Source: Eleginops maclovinus
Lineage: Eukaryota > Chordata > Actinopteri > Perciformes > Eleginopidae
Assembly (NCBI RefSeq): GCF_036324505.1
Contig: NC_086360.1
Coordinates: 19,088,261-19,152,260, forward strand
Direction of reading: 5' to 3'
DNA length: 64,000 nucleotides
The position numbers and the translations under genes were made by a program. Each line of letters begins with the position of its first letter. Position 1 is the stretch's first letter. Shown here in pieces: positions 13,018 to 37,300 of this stretch. Below the pieces are notes generated by a model. The model was not told where the DNA came from and made no database searches. It saw nothing but the letters and a program-made list of their open reading frames with translations.

Positions 13018-13935
13018 CAGCGGTTTTCAATAGTAGCCCCTGGAGGGCGCCAAAGAGCCACAGGGGAGGCGCGATGCGCGAAGAAAAAATAACGTACACA
13101 TCTGTATGCAGCTCTATTGAGATCGGTAATTGTTTGTGTATTAGCTGTAAAATGCATCGTTTCCTTGTCCCAAGTCAACTTAAGTCAGCAGTAAGGGAGG
13201 AGACAGGACCCAGCAAAAAACGTAGGAAATATGATCCTGAGTACTTAAAGTTAGGTTTCACCTGGTCGGGGTCGAGGCTGCACCTCTGCAGCAGTGTGTG
13301 GTCTGCATAAATTGTTTGGGCAATAGGGTTGATTTCGCAATCATTTTGATTGTTGGTTAAACCTGAGGTCTTATGTGGCTGAAAACGTTAAAAATGTGAA
13401 AAATATGTGAATCTGCTCGACCTGATAACATGCCCTCAATGCAGTTGACTGTTAAATGTTATGTGTTCCGTGAACAACCAGCGTTGTCGTTCATTGATCA
13501 GAGAGCTGTCAATTGTGCTGATTTTGTTTGAGACGTGCATCGTGCGCTTAAGGCCCAGACACACTGTGCCGATTGTTTGACTTGTGGATAGGCCTACTGA
13601 TGTTCAGTGTTTTGTTTTAATTTAATTTTTTTTATATAAAGTAGCCTCAATTAGGCCTGCATGAAGTTTGAAAGTATTTGCTGTTGCAAAGATCGTGTAT
13701 GAATACACTTTTTAAAAAGTTGTGAAAATAAAATGTCTTCAAATACAATATTACATTTTTTTACATTTGATCAGTTTTTAATGAAACTCGTCATTGCCTG
13801 GAACACAAAAGATGGCATTTACTGCAGAGGTGTGTGTGGGTTAGGGCAGGCGGACAGGATTTTGGGGAAGGGGGGCCTCGGCTGTCCTTTCCTATTCTAG
13901 GGGAGGCTCACATTCACCCAATTTGAAAACCCCTG
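13018..13935 (+). mobile_element. degenerate hAT transposon upstream of first piwil1 coding exon
   Basis: Terminal inverted repeats CAGCGGTTTTCAA and TTGAAAACCCCTG bound a 918-base element. It is flanked by an exact 8-base duplication TGCTAAAG (13010-13017 and 13936-13943), which is the hAT signature. A remnant of a BED-zinc-finger hAT transposase N-terminus lies at about 13153-13310. The right end stops about 30 bases before the acceptor of the first coding exon of piwil1. Confidence 0.9.
13153..13310 (+). pseudogene. hAT transposase N-terminal fragment, frameshifted
   Basis: The frame from 13153 reads MHRFLVPSQLK and then KKRRKYDPEYLKLGFTW, the start of a ZBED5/FAM200-type hAT transposase BED finger. 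After GFTW the original frame is lost. The neighbouring frame continues with a Cys-x-x-Cys (CVVC) motif, so a small indel has broken the zinc finger. The rest of the transposase is missing from this short element, so it cannot transpose itself. Confidence 0.75.
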
Positions 13936-13991
13936 TGCTAAAGTATTCTTTTTAAAATTTTTACAGCTGCTTCATTTGAGACTGTCCAAAA

Positions 13992-25947
<11,956 letters not shown>

Positions 25948-26072
25948 TGAGGAGGAAGGACAGCCTTTTGATTTGGTCTCATGTTTTCGTTGCCTTCATA
26001 AGGACAGGCATGTTTAAGTGTTAAGTTGAGTATTGCCAACGCAAATGTTTTCATTTTGTTTAATAATGTTCT

Positions 26073-26078
26073 AATAAA
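26073..26078 (+). terminator. piwil1 poly(A) signal AATAAA
   Basis: A canonical AATAAA lies about 126 bases after the piwil1 stop codon. It is the first good signal downstream and implies a very short 3' UTR with cleavage near 26090-26100. Confidence 0.7.
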
Positions 26079-26108
26079 TCACACATGCAAACATTAGAAA
26101 ATATCAAA

Positions 26109-26114
26109 TTTATT
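26109..26114 (-). terminator. candidate rimbp2 poly(A) signal
   Basis: The + strand reads TTTATT, which is AATAAA on the - strand. It faces the piwil1 signal at a distance of about 30 bases. If used, rimbp2 transcripts would have a 3' UTR of about 3.6 kb and the two 3' ends would touch or overlap. Other AATAAA-like sites exist further upstream, so this is one candidate among several. Confidence 0.35.
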
Positions 26115-29100
26115 TAGATTTTTGTTTTTTTCTAGAAAAGATTGCACATGCACACCCACACGATAATTTGTAACCACCAATATAGGCTGATATTCTTATC
26201 ATAAAGCTAGCACACAATTGCAGACTTTTAAAACAATATGGTCTTCAAGACACCATGGGGAAAGCTTGCACTGTTTGATTATAAAGTTGAATGTACAAAA
26301 AAGGCAGTTTGAAAATCAAGTATAAACATTTAAAAACAATTGTACAAATGGACAAAGTACAAAAAGAGCAACAGTCACTCGAAATGAATAGAAGCAATGG
26401 TCCATACATAGGAAAAGATGTACATCATTTTATCGCAGGTTAACGAGGCTGTTCGGCCGAGAATTGTACAGAAAGTATTACAGAATGTTTTGCATACATT
26501 CTTTTTTGGCAGTTTCAGTTCAACTCTTGTTATAGAAAAAATAGGCTAGATTTTCAGATACATGAGGATGAAATGGAAAACAGAATGAAGTGAGGAAATA
26601 AAGATGGACTGTTTCATTTCACGCACTAAGACGGACATCTGCACAATCCTTTTGGGCAGCTTTGAAAATACATTGGCTTTCAATTCATCATACATTCACT
26701 ACTCTACATTAAGGTGTAGATATATATATATATTGATATACAGTACTTGTATCCTGCACCAACCTAAATCGGGACACTGAACAGGCATCAACAGACAGAT
26801 TGGCTTTAATAAACATTTTTGAGATCTAATAAATGTTGGGTGAGAAGGGTTAGGGCATCGTAGAGGTAGCCTTGTGTCTCACTTAACAGAAACCTTAGTC
26901 TTCTAGTGAAGCCCGAAAGTGTTGCATCTTGATAAAATGCAGTACGATAACAGGGGTTTGCTGATGCTATAGCACACAGATCAACTTACATTTATGTACT
27001 CTTGTAATAATGTTTTCTCTGTAGAGTAGTCATTGTTTTAAACCAGGTGTGCATGAGTGGTATTAAAAACTGAACAAAAAAAAAGTCTTGATTTACTCAG
27101 CATCAACATTTAGAGAGAATTTGTCCTTTTTTTCATCTTTTATTAAAAATAAAAATATTGTCTTTACTGTGATAGACATTTTCACCACAGAAGTGTTGGA
27201 CAGTTAAATGTAAGCTCTGGTCCTAATCAGTAACGGTCACACAACACCCCGCACATCACTGGTCAGGATCAACATTGTTTATGTAAATGAACACTACTGG
27301 GCCCTACTATTTACTAACCATTGTGCGATTATAAGGCAAATACATGAAGGTTGGATCTATAGGCATTTCCACTCAGGCTGCAGAGATCCTGTAGTAGGTA
27401 CAGCGTGTGCTTCCTTTTCTTTTTTTAAGGGACTGAATGTGTTTGGAGATGACATTTCTTCTATCACAGATGTTGAGCTAGGGCAGAAGAGTAGGAGTTA
27501 GTTCTGCTGATTGGTCACAGTATACTGCACAGCTGCACTGTATGATAGTACTGCATGCTCCGTAATGAGCCCGCTGCATGCTCTCTCAGGGGTCAGGAGG
27601 GAATGTGCTGAAGTAAAGCATGCAAACCTCTCATACATTTTATGCAACTGGCTGTGTGGAAGGATCAGGCTCTGTAAATCTGTCTTCCTTTAGATTGAAC
27701 TCCCAGGTTAAATCGATCCCTCTGGGTTTGATTGACATTCTGATTTCTGTACACAGACACAGGTAGGACTCATAATGTGATGAATTAGGTAACTCACAGA
27801 GTGCAGAATGTCCCGGCCGTGTCTCTGTCTACAGCGAACATCAGTCAGACTTGGAGGTAAGATACTGAATACTTTACCGGTCGACACAACGAGGTCTCAG
27901 GATTAAATATGAAATGTGGTATTGAAAATATGTGGTTAACAAAATACAAATATTCTAGTATACAATGGATGTACAAGAATAAAGCATTTGCTAAGCTTTT
28001 TTTTTTTTAAACTACAAGGAAGTATCTGGAGAAATTATTTTACAGCTCCAAGTCTTTGCAACAGTGTCTTCCCTTTGGAGAGCAGTCCTTTTTTCCTTTG
28101 GAGGAGTACACGGTGGCAGGGCCGGAGCCGAGGGTGTGCGGGCGCACTGTGGGAGAGCCTGCTCTTCTGGGCGGACCCGATTTTTCCAGGGGAACCTAAT
28201 GGAAGACCCGTAAGGGACAGTTGAGGGTGTTAACAAGTCAGCCCCCCTCAGTCACTACTCCCCTCCTTGTCTTAAGTCCTTTCTGTCTCAGCAGGGCCAC
28301 CATAGATCTGAAGTCTACCTCCCTGGATGTTGTCCCGTGCACTCAGGTAAAGTTACACCCCCCCCCCCCACCTCCCTCCGTCAGGTAGAATCAGCATTAT
28401 TATTTTTTTTATGAAGCTGCTAGGAATTAGCTACAACGACACAAAATATAAGCATGACACTAACAGACTAAATGTCACGCTAATTTTGTTGACAACATTT
28501 CCCCAACAATAAATATCAACGACAGGGCAAATCCTCTCACATCAACACATTGCATTTTGGGAAAAGTGGGACATATTTATATCACATTCACTTTCCTTCC
28601 CCTTAAATATGGATATTTACTGGTACAACTGGGTAACAGAAACTACAAGTCACTATTCCTTTTCTGTAATCATGAGCTAAAAGGCTCCTTTAAAATTGCA
28701 CTTTGGAAAGACGGATGGTCAAAGTTTCCATTTATATAAACATGTGGTTAAAACACCAGAACATGTAACGTATCAAAATCTTCTGTATTTCATTATGCTG
28801 ACTTTAAAGCGGGACTGTCAAAAACAAAACATGCCTACACTTGCATATAAAGAGTTTTTATTATGGTGGCTAATGTTAGCAGAGGTTGGTAAATATTGCT
28901 GTAAAACAAACAGTACTGTCAGTTTTCTATATTCTGAAAATGAGTGTAGCAATTCTGCCTGATTCTTATTTGGAGTCGTTAGTCAGCTAAAATGTTATAG
29001 TCTCACTTTAATTCAATAATGATCAGTTGGTAATTTACTGTGAAAGTTAATCTTGGTTCACAGCATTTGTACTGTTTTAAAGTACAGTGTTTATGGATTG

Positions 29101-29686
29101 GATAAACATGGAGTGCTATTATAGTTGCCTAAATTAATTTGTCCTAACATTTCACATTATTCTTTGCATATAACAAAACAAGTCCCAAATTGGCCCAAAA
29201 AAATCCAAATCACTTTGGAACTGCAAATCCAAATTGAATATTTTCAGGGGTTTCTTTGGGGTTTTGCATAGAATTGGTGTTTTTTCTGCACTGATAGTAG
29301 TCAATTAATTTAAACATATGTTTAATAAGTGCGTGTAATTGTGAAACTACGGCCTTTTAGCTTACCATGAGTTACAGCAGGAGACTTATTGCAGGAGACG
29401 AACATTGTCATGTACAACACTCAGAGAAACAACTGAAGATACCATACTTCTTGTCTAATGCATTGGCTGGGGTGACGATCGCCTACCAACACACAGCATT
29501 GAGGGTTTAGGTGAAACAAAGAGGAATCCTAAGACTACCTAAAGGAATGGCAGCACTGAAGGAATGTCAGATAAAGTACACATGTTGCATACCAGACGCT
29601 AAGGGTACCCTTGACATCTGCATTAGACGAGGGGAGCGTAATCTTGGTATCCTCAGTTGCTCACTTACGTGACGGAAACAGAGCCT
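26115..29686 (-). other. probable long 3' UTR of rimbp2
   Basis: This stretch lies between the rimbp2 stop codon and the convergent piwil1 end. It is AT-rich, without any long ORF or recognisable transposon, and includes poly-C at about 28361-28370. Its only protein-like patch is the candidate alternative exon at 28040-28195. Long AT-rich 3' UTRs are usual for synaptic genes, so UTR is the simplest reading. RNA evidence is not available here. Confidence 0.4.
28040..28195 (-). CDS. rimbp2: candidate alternative last exon of rimbp2
   Basis: On the - strand a good acceptor (gtcttccattag) opens a 52-codon phase-0 frame ending in TAA. It encodes VPLEKSGPPRRAGSPTVRPH onward, with SGPATVYSSKGKKDCSPKG and a terminal KDLEL. 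It is GC-rich and protein-like inside an otherwise AT-rich stretch. The penultimate exon (30549-30683) ends in phase 0, so skipping 29687-29713 would join cleanly to it. I do not recognise this tail from memory, so it is an inference from phase, splice signal and composition. Confidence 0.4.
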   Translation of the reverse strand, partial: VPLEKSGPPRRAGSPTVRPHTLGSGPATVYSSKGKKDCSPKGRHCCKDLEL

Positions 29687-32600
29687 TTAAGGTGTGAAAT
29701 GAACACTCTTCTTCTGTTTTGCCAAGCGGGTGAGAAAAAGAAATGAAAAACAATATGGTGATGGCATTTCAATAGTTTGCACTATGACAATGGCAAATTA
29801 GAACACACAAGGAAAGAAATATCTGATGACACCTATTCATATTTCAACAATTGCATTATTTGTTAAACACAAAAATAACATCACATATTTACACTTAGTA
29901 AATCATTACTTCTGAAATTATTCTCTGATGGCAACATAGGCTAAGTGACCTTTGCGTGCTACTTTACAAGAAAGCAATATACAAAACAAGGCGTTCAGGA
30001 GCAGATACAAAAGTGGTACTACACTAGACTCTTCTTTTTAGAAAATGTTCAAGAATTCATGCATCTGGAATATAGGACATGCTGAGCTACAGACTACATA
30101 GTTCATCTTTCAGTACAACAAAACTATTTACTCTATTATAAATTATTTTAGATCAAACACAGAATATATTCATAAAGCATCTGTTAGAATGCTAAATATG
30201 CATGTGCAAAAAGAGTTCAAGACATGACAGAACAAGTAAAAAGTCACTCTCATTGAGAATGCTTTATGAATACAATATATCCATGTATTATACAATGCAC
30301 ATCTCCCCCCCCCCCCCTTCACAGCGGTAAACATGAAAAATAAAAGTACCTCTGTCAAGTATTAGTCTTAAAATTTTATTTTTTCATAGATCTTAGACTT
30401 CTATTTATTTACAGTGTAATGCTCCAAAGTCAGAAATCCCATTGTACTTCAATGAGACACACACACGCACGCACAGACACGGTACTAAAAGAGATAGAGG
30501 GAACTGAAAATGGATGACAGAGGGCTAGTACTGCGAAGGAGCATGTACCCTTTTGGTCTTTATCCGTGCAGGAGTGTCCTGGGGGTATCGAGATGGTGAG
30601 TCAGTGAGAAAAACCTCCACATCGTCAGGCACTTCTTCTAGAAAGTTGGAAGGAACTAGTCCCTTTTGTCCATTGAGCTCGCCCTGAGAAGCACACAAGG
30701 AGAGTGAGACCGCTGCTGAGTTTGGCTTTGAATGTTACCCTTTAGTTTCAGAGTTTGACCCCTTACAATGAGGAGGTCTCGGTTTCAAATAAAGCTGCAA
30801 TGAGAGTTGAGAAATGGGAGGAAGTTGCGAGAATGTACAAGCATGTACACAAGCTTGTACATTCAGCACATCCAAACAAGGCATTGTCTAAGGAAAAAAG
30901 GGAATAGGACCTCCTAGTTCCCATCTCTGCTGACGATTCGCATAGAGACCCTAGAGTTCTTGGATCGTTTTATAATCCATTTAAAAACAAAATATAAATG
31001 TACACTCTTTGCTTCTAAGACATTCACATTTTTTGTATTGTTATGAATGCTACATCAATGAGCCGCAGCCATCAAGGGGGTGAAAAATGATTGAAGGATT
31101 AGTTGAGCAACAGAAGAATCATCACAACTATTTTGATAGATATTTCTGATTTGTTTCGCAAAAATGTCAGAAGATCCTGTTTTCAGCCTCTGAAATACAG
31201 AAAACTCAGTTTTATGTTGTGTAAGTGAATATCTTTCAGTTTTGGACTGACAAGACATTCAAAGACAACACCTTAGACTGAACTTTGATGGTTATTTTTC
31301 ACTATTTTCATCTAAAAGACAAAAGAGTTTGGCAGTTGATTCGATAAATGAAAAATCCTCCCACTTCACAACTCTATGATGAACGCACAGATGTGTTTTG
31401 AAGTTAACTGCACCTACTGTAGTTCACCCGTAAGCATGCATTGTGCTCTGAAAAAGTAGGGAAAATCAGAAACAGATGCTCAAAGGACATGGATAAAGAA
31501 ATGTTTAGCACTTACATAGTAAAAGCCATCTTCATCGATTTCACCGAAAACTGTGATGACGTCACCGGCACAGAAAGTCAGTTCAGGCTGTCAAAGGAGA
31601 AAGAGCGTAAGGATACTCGACAACAGTTCACGTTCACAGGAGATGTTATAAACAACAGATGTACTGGGGTTGGATGAGTTTGAAATGCTGTGCTTCCTTC
31701 TCCAAATCAATGTGATGCATCTTAAAACACGAGTGTCAACTCTGTCTCTGCAGACAGACTGTTGCAACTGTCGATGCATCAGATGTTGGAACTTTGAAGA
31801 CAGGATTGCAACACACTGGGCACATCTGTCTTGCGGGGGGGTTTTCCAGAAGACACACCAAACACAGTGCATGTACAGTATTTAGGAGGCAGGTCGACAC
31901 AATGTACCAAACTGAGGAGGGGAGATGCTGGCTGAGGAAATGCATGAGGGGCTGTATTCATGACCACCAGGGCCCTTCATCTGAAGCCCACCTCCTCGTT
32001 TGCACTCCAACAAACGGGGGAGGAAACACACACAGAGCAGACAGTACCATACCCTCCTCATTCCCACTCACCTCCTCATTCAGTCTGTTGCCCTCATACT
32101 GTGTCGGTGCCAGTGCCAATAGAAAGGTGAGAGTAAGTGAACGGGGGTCGGGGCAAAAAAACAGCACGGGAAAGTAATTCAATCCTGTATCTAACACAAT
32201 ACTCACTGCAGCCCTTTGTTTACATACTGCCCTGAATAGCACCACAAGGAATAGTGCAACATCATCTTGCCAGGATACCACTTTTCTGATACTACGGCTA
32301 ACAGATGGTTAGCTTAGCTTGAACTAAAGACTTGAAGCAGGAAGAAAAAGCTATTCTGGATCTCTCTGAAATAAAAGCCTGCCAGCAGCTACATTTGTTG
32401 TATCTTGTTGAATTTGTACAAAAACGGATGTTTAAAAGACGGCGGTCATCTGCCAGTCCAGTTTCTGTCCCGGGTCAAGTCCTGTGACTGGATACTTCTC
32501 AGCCTAAATCGCCATCTTGGCAGATATGACAGTGTGCGACAATCACGGTCAAATGTTGGCGGTTAAGCTTGGTCGAGTTGCAATTTTCCATTCAATTCCA

Positions 32601-34389
32601 GAAGAACAAGTGGTCAAATGATGCGTTCCTCATATACTATAATTGCAGAATAGCCGCGTTCAACTCTAGACAAAACTAGCCTGTTAAAACACATTATACT
32701 CACACATTATAATAATACATTTAACTTATAGAGTGCTTTTCTAAGTATTCAAAGATATTTACTTAACTAAAGGATGTAGCTAAATTGAAAAAAGCACGAC
32801 ATGAACTGTGTGCAATCATCTTAAAATTCAAACTTGAACACCAATTAGATATAAAATGTTATTTTCAGTGTTTTTTACTTTGAAGTATGAGAATACAGCA
32901 GCAGATATTAAAAAAATGTTATCGGAGCCAGACTAGATGTTTCCCCCCTGCTATTTCCTTAATGCTAAGCTAAGCTAACCATTTCTGACTGTAGTTTCAT
33001 ATTGAACTGACAGACACGTGAGTGGCATTAATCTCCTCTAGCTTGGCAACAGAGTGAATAGGCTTATCTCCAAAATGTCTTTAAATAGTGCAATTATTAA
33101 ACAAAACATTGAACATCCTCATCTTTGTGCTTTGACGGCTTTATCATCTGTTAACATGATGGTGGTGACAGAGAATGATCGAGACAGAGAGTGAATTTCT
33201 GGGGCCACGGGGCAGTACCTCTACATCAACGTTAGGGGAGCTCTCCCGGGGGTCATAGTCGTACAGAGCCACCATCCTCCGTGTGGACATCGGATGCTGC
33301 CGGCCACTCCGCCTGTTCCTCTCTGTGTAAAGGGAGTGATAATAAACAGAAAAACAGTCGATCAGTAGAAATAACGTATCATCTTTTCTGAAAGATGTGA
33401 TGAGCAGTGATGAAACATGATAGCTTAGCAAGGCAACAAACTGAAATGTCATCCACAGGCTCCACTACACTCACGTTTATAGTTATGGAAAGCTTATTTT
33501 AGTTTTAGTTTGAAGCAATTAATAGATGAAAAGGGATGGTGAGAAGTATGAAAGGAGCAGTAATGTAAAGAGCAGAAGAGCATCTCAGTGGACACAGACC
33601 TCGCTTTGACTTTCTGGACCTGCGATTTATTGAGCGGCCATCTTTGAAACGGTCACAGTTCACTTTACAAGAAAGCAGAAAAAAATAAGAGCAAAGGAAA
33701 GGATAAATGTGTCAGTAAAAGACAGTTCAGTAGAGCATTAAGTTGAGGGTATAAGGGCAAAGTAAAAAACATAAGTATGCAAGGCGGTCCTGAAGGAAAA
33801 TCTCTCACCTAACTTCTCCACAGGAGTGTTGAGTGGCAGGAAGCCCTGTTTAAGGAGCTGGTCCATCATATCATCATCCTCGGTTTGGATCTCAGAGACC
33901 ATGTTACAAGGGATCAGCCCAACTCGGTCCCGGACTTCTGCCCTGTAGAAACCATCCGTGTCTTTGTTCCCAAAGACCTTAAGGAACAACAAAGTGTCAG
34001 GGGGAGAAAGGCAATCAGAAACAGATAATATGCAAGATAAAAGTAAAACAAGGATTAGAAAAGCTTTCTTTTTACATGCAATTCTAAAGACATTAGCCAA
34101 GTCAACATTTGGACATAGGGGGTTTAAAGAAATAAGAAATCTAGCATCATTTTATGTTTTAGCTATGCATGAAACAAATCGGTCTTTGTAGTGTCTGAGA
34201 TCGCCACCTTGATGATCTGGCCCTCCTTGAACGGTAGCTCCTCGTCAGCAGCGTCAGGGTTGGGAGACATGGACATGGGGTCATAGTCAAACAGAGCCAC
34301 AAACACACGCGTCATCTCATCTGGCTCCGACTCCTCATAGTAATCCGGAGATCGCCGTCCCCGCCCGGTTCTGCGCCCGCCATAGCCGT
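29687..34389 (-). CDS. rimbp2: rimbp2 SH3-II, SH3-III and conserved C-terminus
   Basis: Exons 34208-34389 and 33809-33977 encode SH3-II ([53 protein letters not shown]). Exons 33219-33322, 31516-31587 and 30549-30683 encode SH3-III ([58 protein letters not shown]). The 27-base coding part of the last exon (29687-29713) encodes KKSVHFTP and TAA, identical to the mammalian RIMBP2 end as I recall it. SH3-II and SH3-III bind proline motifs in RIM and CaV channels (family knowledge). If the donor at 30548 is not used, translation ends eight codons later at 30525. Confidence 0.95.
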
Positions 34390-37300
34390 CTGAAACATAG
34401 AGGAGGCCTCTGCTGCTACTACCAGCCTTATACAGCCACGCTGGCTGTAGAGGCAATGAGAGCAGAAGATGTCTCTTTGTTAGAGCTGACAGGGGAGAGG
34501 GCGATGAGATGCATGTGTGAAAAAAGAGCCAGAGGTCGAAAATGTTGCTTTTTGTTTTAATCTCTTTTACTTGGAAACAACACTCCAGTTGGGTTCGCCG
34601 CACTAAAAGCAAAGGGTGCTTTTACAAAATGGCTCAGTGCAACCGTGGCACATGGTGGGTTCTTCGTTCACACATCTCTGCTAGCTGGCGTGACAGTCTC
34701 TAAACATCACAGCGCGGTGAGAGCACAGTACAACACAGCACAGACAGGAAACACATGTCAAGCAGTTTTAAGGTTGCAAGGGAAACTGAACTGACTGTGC
34801 ACACCAGGACACAAGTAACACTGCACTATTGTTCATTGCTGTTTCACTGCCTTATCTCACAGAGGCAAATTAACGCGCATGCTTGCCCGGGATTGGACAT
34901 GATGAAGAGAGCATTCCTATATCAAATGCAGGTGTTACACGCATGCTTTTAGGCCACATCTGGAAACAATGTGCAGCGAAAAAGGACAAGGAGGCACGTT
35001 CCCAAGGGAGCTAACACATCAATTGCCCCAGCAGTTCCTGGCAACGCAGATATCAGTGAGGGGGAAGGGATGAACCTGATATCAGTTCGCAATGCTTCCC
35101 TTGGATCACCATGTTTAATGTTTCAATGGCAGATTGTAAGTCTGGATGATGGCTCAGAGGTATTGCAACCAATGCAAACTAAGCAACTGAAAGGTGACTT
35201 TTTGTGAAATGTGTTTCAGTCTTTCCTTCTCACTGTATTGTAAACGGCTCATGCAAAATTAAAGCAAACGGGCTACTGGCTCATGAAGGAGGGAGGAGAA
35301 GGAAAAGAAGAGGAGGCAAGGAAGCTAAGGAAGAAGAAGTCAGGGCAAGTTACTGTGGGGTGGGAGAGTGGCCTGAATATGGATGGTGAATGGGAAGAGT
35401 AGGAGTGAGTTGGGGTTTCTAGGGATTGAAGGTGTAGGAGTACATACAGGGAAGGGATTTTCATTCTCCAAAAAGCGGGAAAAGGGGCCAGTTTTGGTTT
35501 CCCCCGTCAGCTTTATTCAGCATAGCTAAGCTAAGCTATACAAAGAGGCTAACTGTCCTGCACAGAACAAAGGCCACCATATCACTGCATGTGTTCAAAA
35601 ACGACTCTTGGCCTTTTCAAGGTGAATTGTCATAGTCAGCTGCACCACATACCATATTGATCCTCTGAGGACAAAGATCGCCATATCCTGCGTCGAGCTA
35701 CACTGCCAAAGTTAACATCCTCCTTGACGGGTGAGAGGTTCCCCTCACTCCCCTCACTGTTACTGTCCATGGTGATCTCTACAGAAGACACCAATCACAA
35801 CGTTACGGTCAGAGATCCCCGCACACACACACTCTGCTCTACCCCATGGCCCATTCACTCATGCTGAGACATTAGGTTGATGGGGTTGCCCTGAGGTGGG
35901 GGGGTGTACAAGGCAACAGGTTTCACTCTGGAGTCACTGGGTGTAAAACAGCAATGCTTGCACTGTTGCGGGGAGGTCAAATTGGTTGGTCATGTAAACA
36001 TGTTAACGCACAGTAAACACAGGCATAGGGAGTGTATCTGGGAAAACTTTCCTGCAGAACTGCATGTGAACATTTGGCGATTCCAGCTTGTGAGGATGGA
36101 CAGCTACAGGGTGTGCAATCACCCCACAAATTAAAGGTCTACGTGACAGTTAAGCCTTATGGGAGAGATGTACAGCTCGGCTCACATGGGTAAGGGAAAC
36201 ACATGGTATAAATAGCACAAACATCAGTGGCCCTGCAGGTGGGGATGACGCGTCTCCTCATGTGGTGACCTCACTAACCAATGGATGGTATTTGCCGCTG
36301 TTGAGGGGGGTTGCCGATGTGAACCGGCCTCCTCCCTGAGTGGTCCAGACGATCAGCGTTTCCATGTGATGAAGAGTTCCCAATGATCTTTAGAGTTAAA
36401 AACAAAAAAGACGAGAAGTTAGAACAACGAACCGCCTGTGTTTTTGCCACTTTATAAACTATTTACAGAATCCAACAATCCTGTTAATACAACAGAAAAA
36501 AACCATAAGAGCAAATGTTGTGACTTCCATTTGTCCTTAGGGCGGCAAAATAATAATAAAACTATACAGGAAAAAAAAACAATAAGGAAACCCCACAGAC
36601 CATCAAAACAAGTAAATCAAATCAACCCCCAACACAACAACATGGACTGGGGGGTCAGAAAGCGTCAGATGTTTAGCTAAAGACCATTTGTTTGGTTTGT
36701 TTTGTTCTGTGCATGTCAGCTCCTTGATGAGAAAAGAAACCAAATAGCGGCGTGATTGATGAGTGATGAGTACAGAGAAAGAGTGGATGAGAAGAAAAGG
36801 AGTGAAAGAATGGATAAATATGTAGTCAGATGGAGAAAGCCATTATAACGTTAGCCTGGAGCCTTGTTTACTAAAAAATCAAAACATTTAATATGAGAAC
36901 ATTTTGCTGAAACATGTGAAAGAGACAAGCAATAGATGATGCGTATGGGTCGATGGCTAAATGAATCTCCGCAGGCTGCAGAAGTCTTGATCTGGCCTAA
37001 ATATGAATATGAAGCAATGAGAGGCAAGAGATGCTGAAATAAAGCTTCAAGCACAATGTGGTGTGATACAGCATCAGAGGCCGAGTCATGGAGATAAAAA
37101 AATGAAGCCGGCAGCTGCCAGAGAGAAGGCAGGGGAAGAAGAGACAGGAGCAGCACTTTCCTTTAAATGAAACCTTTCCCCTCAAAGACATGAGAAGTCA
37201 AAACGTAGGTAAATGGCCTTTAGGTAATCGAAAACTCTACTTTAAAATCCACCTGACATTCTGAGTACGAGCAAAGTAACACATACAAAATAAAACATCA

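Noticed and set aside
28236..28338. Second protein-like frame (REVDFRSMVALLRQK) beside the candidate alternative exon
   Set aside because: An acceptor in the right phase is not available and the reading may be chance. Another frame of the same bases looks equally protein-like.
30525..30548. rimbp2 stop codon at 30525 as the normal end
   Set aside because: The frame continues eight codons past AGG, but the donor there splices in phase to KKSVHFTP at 29713, the known family end. The read-through end would be a minor intron-retention product at best.
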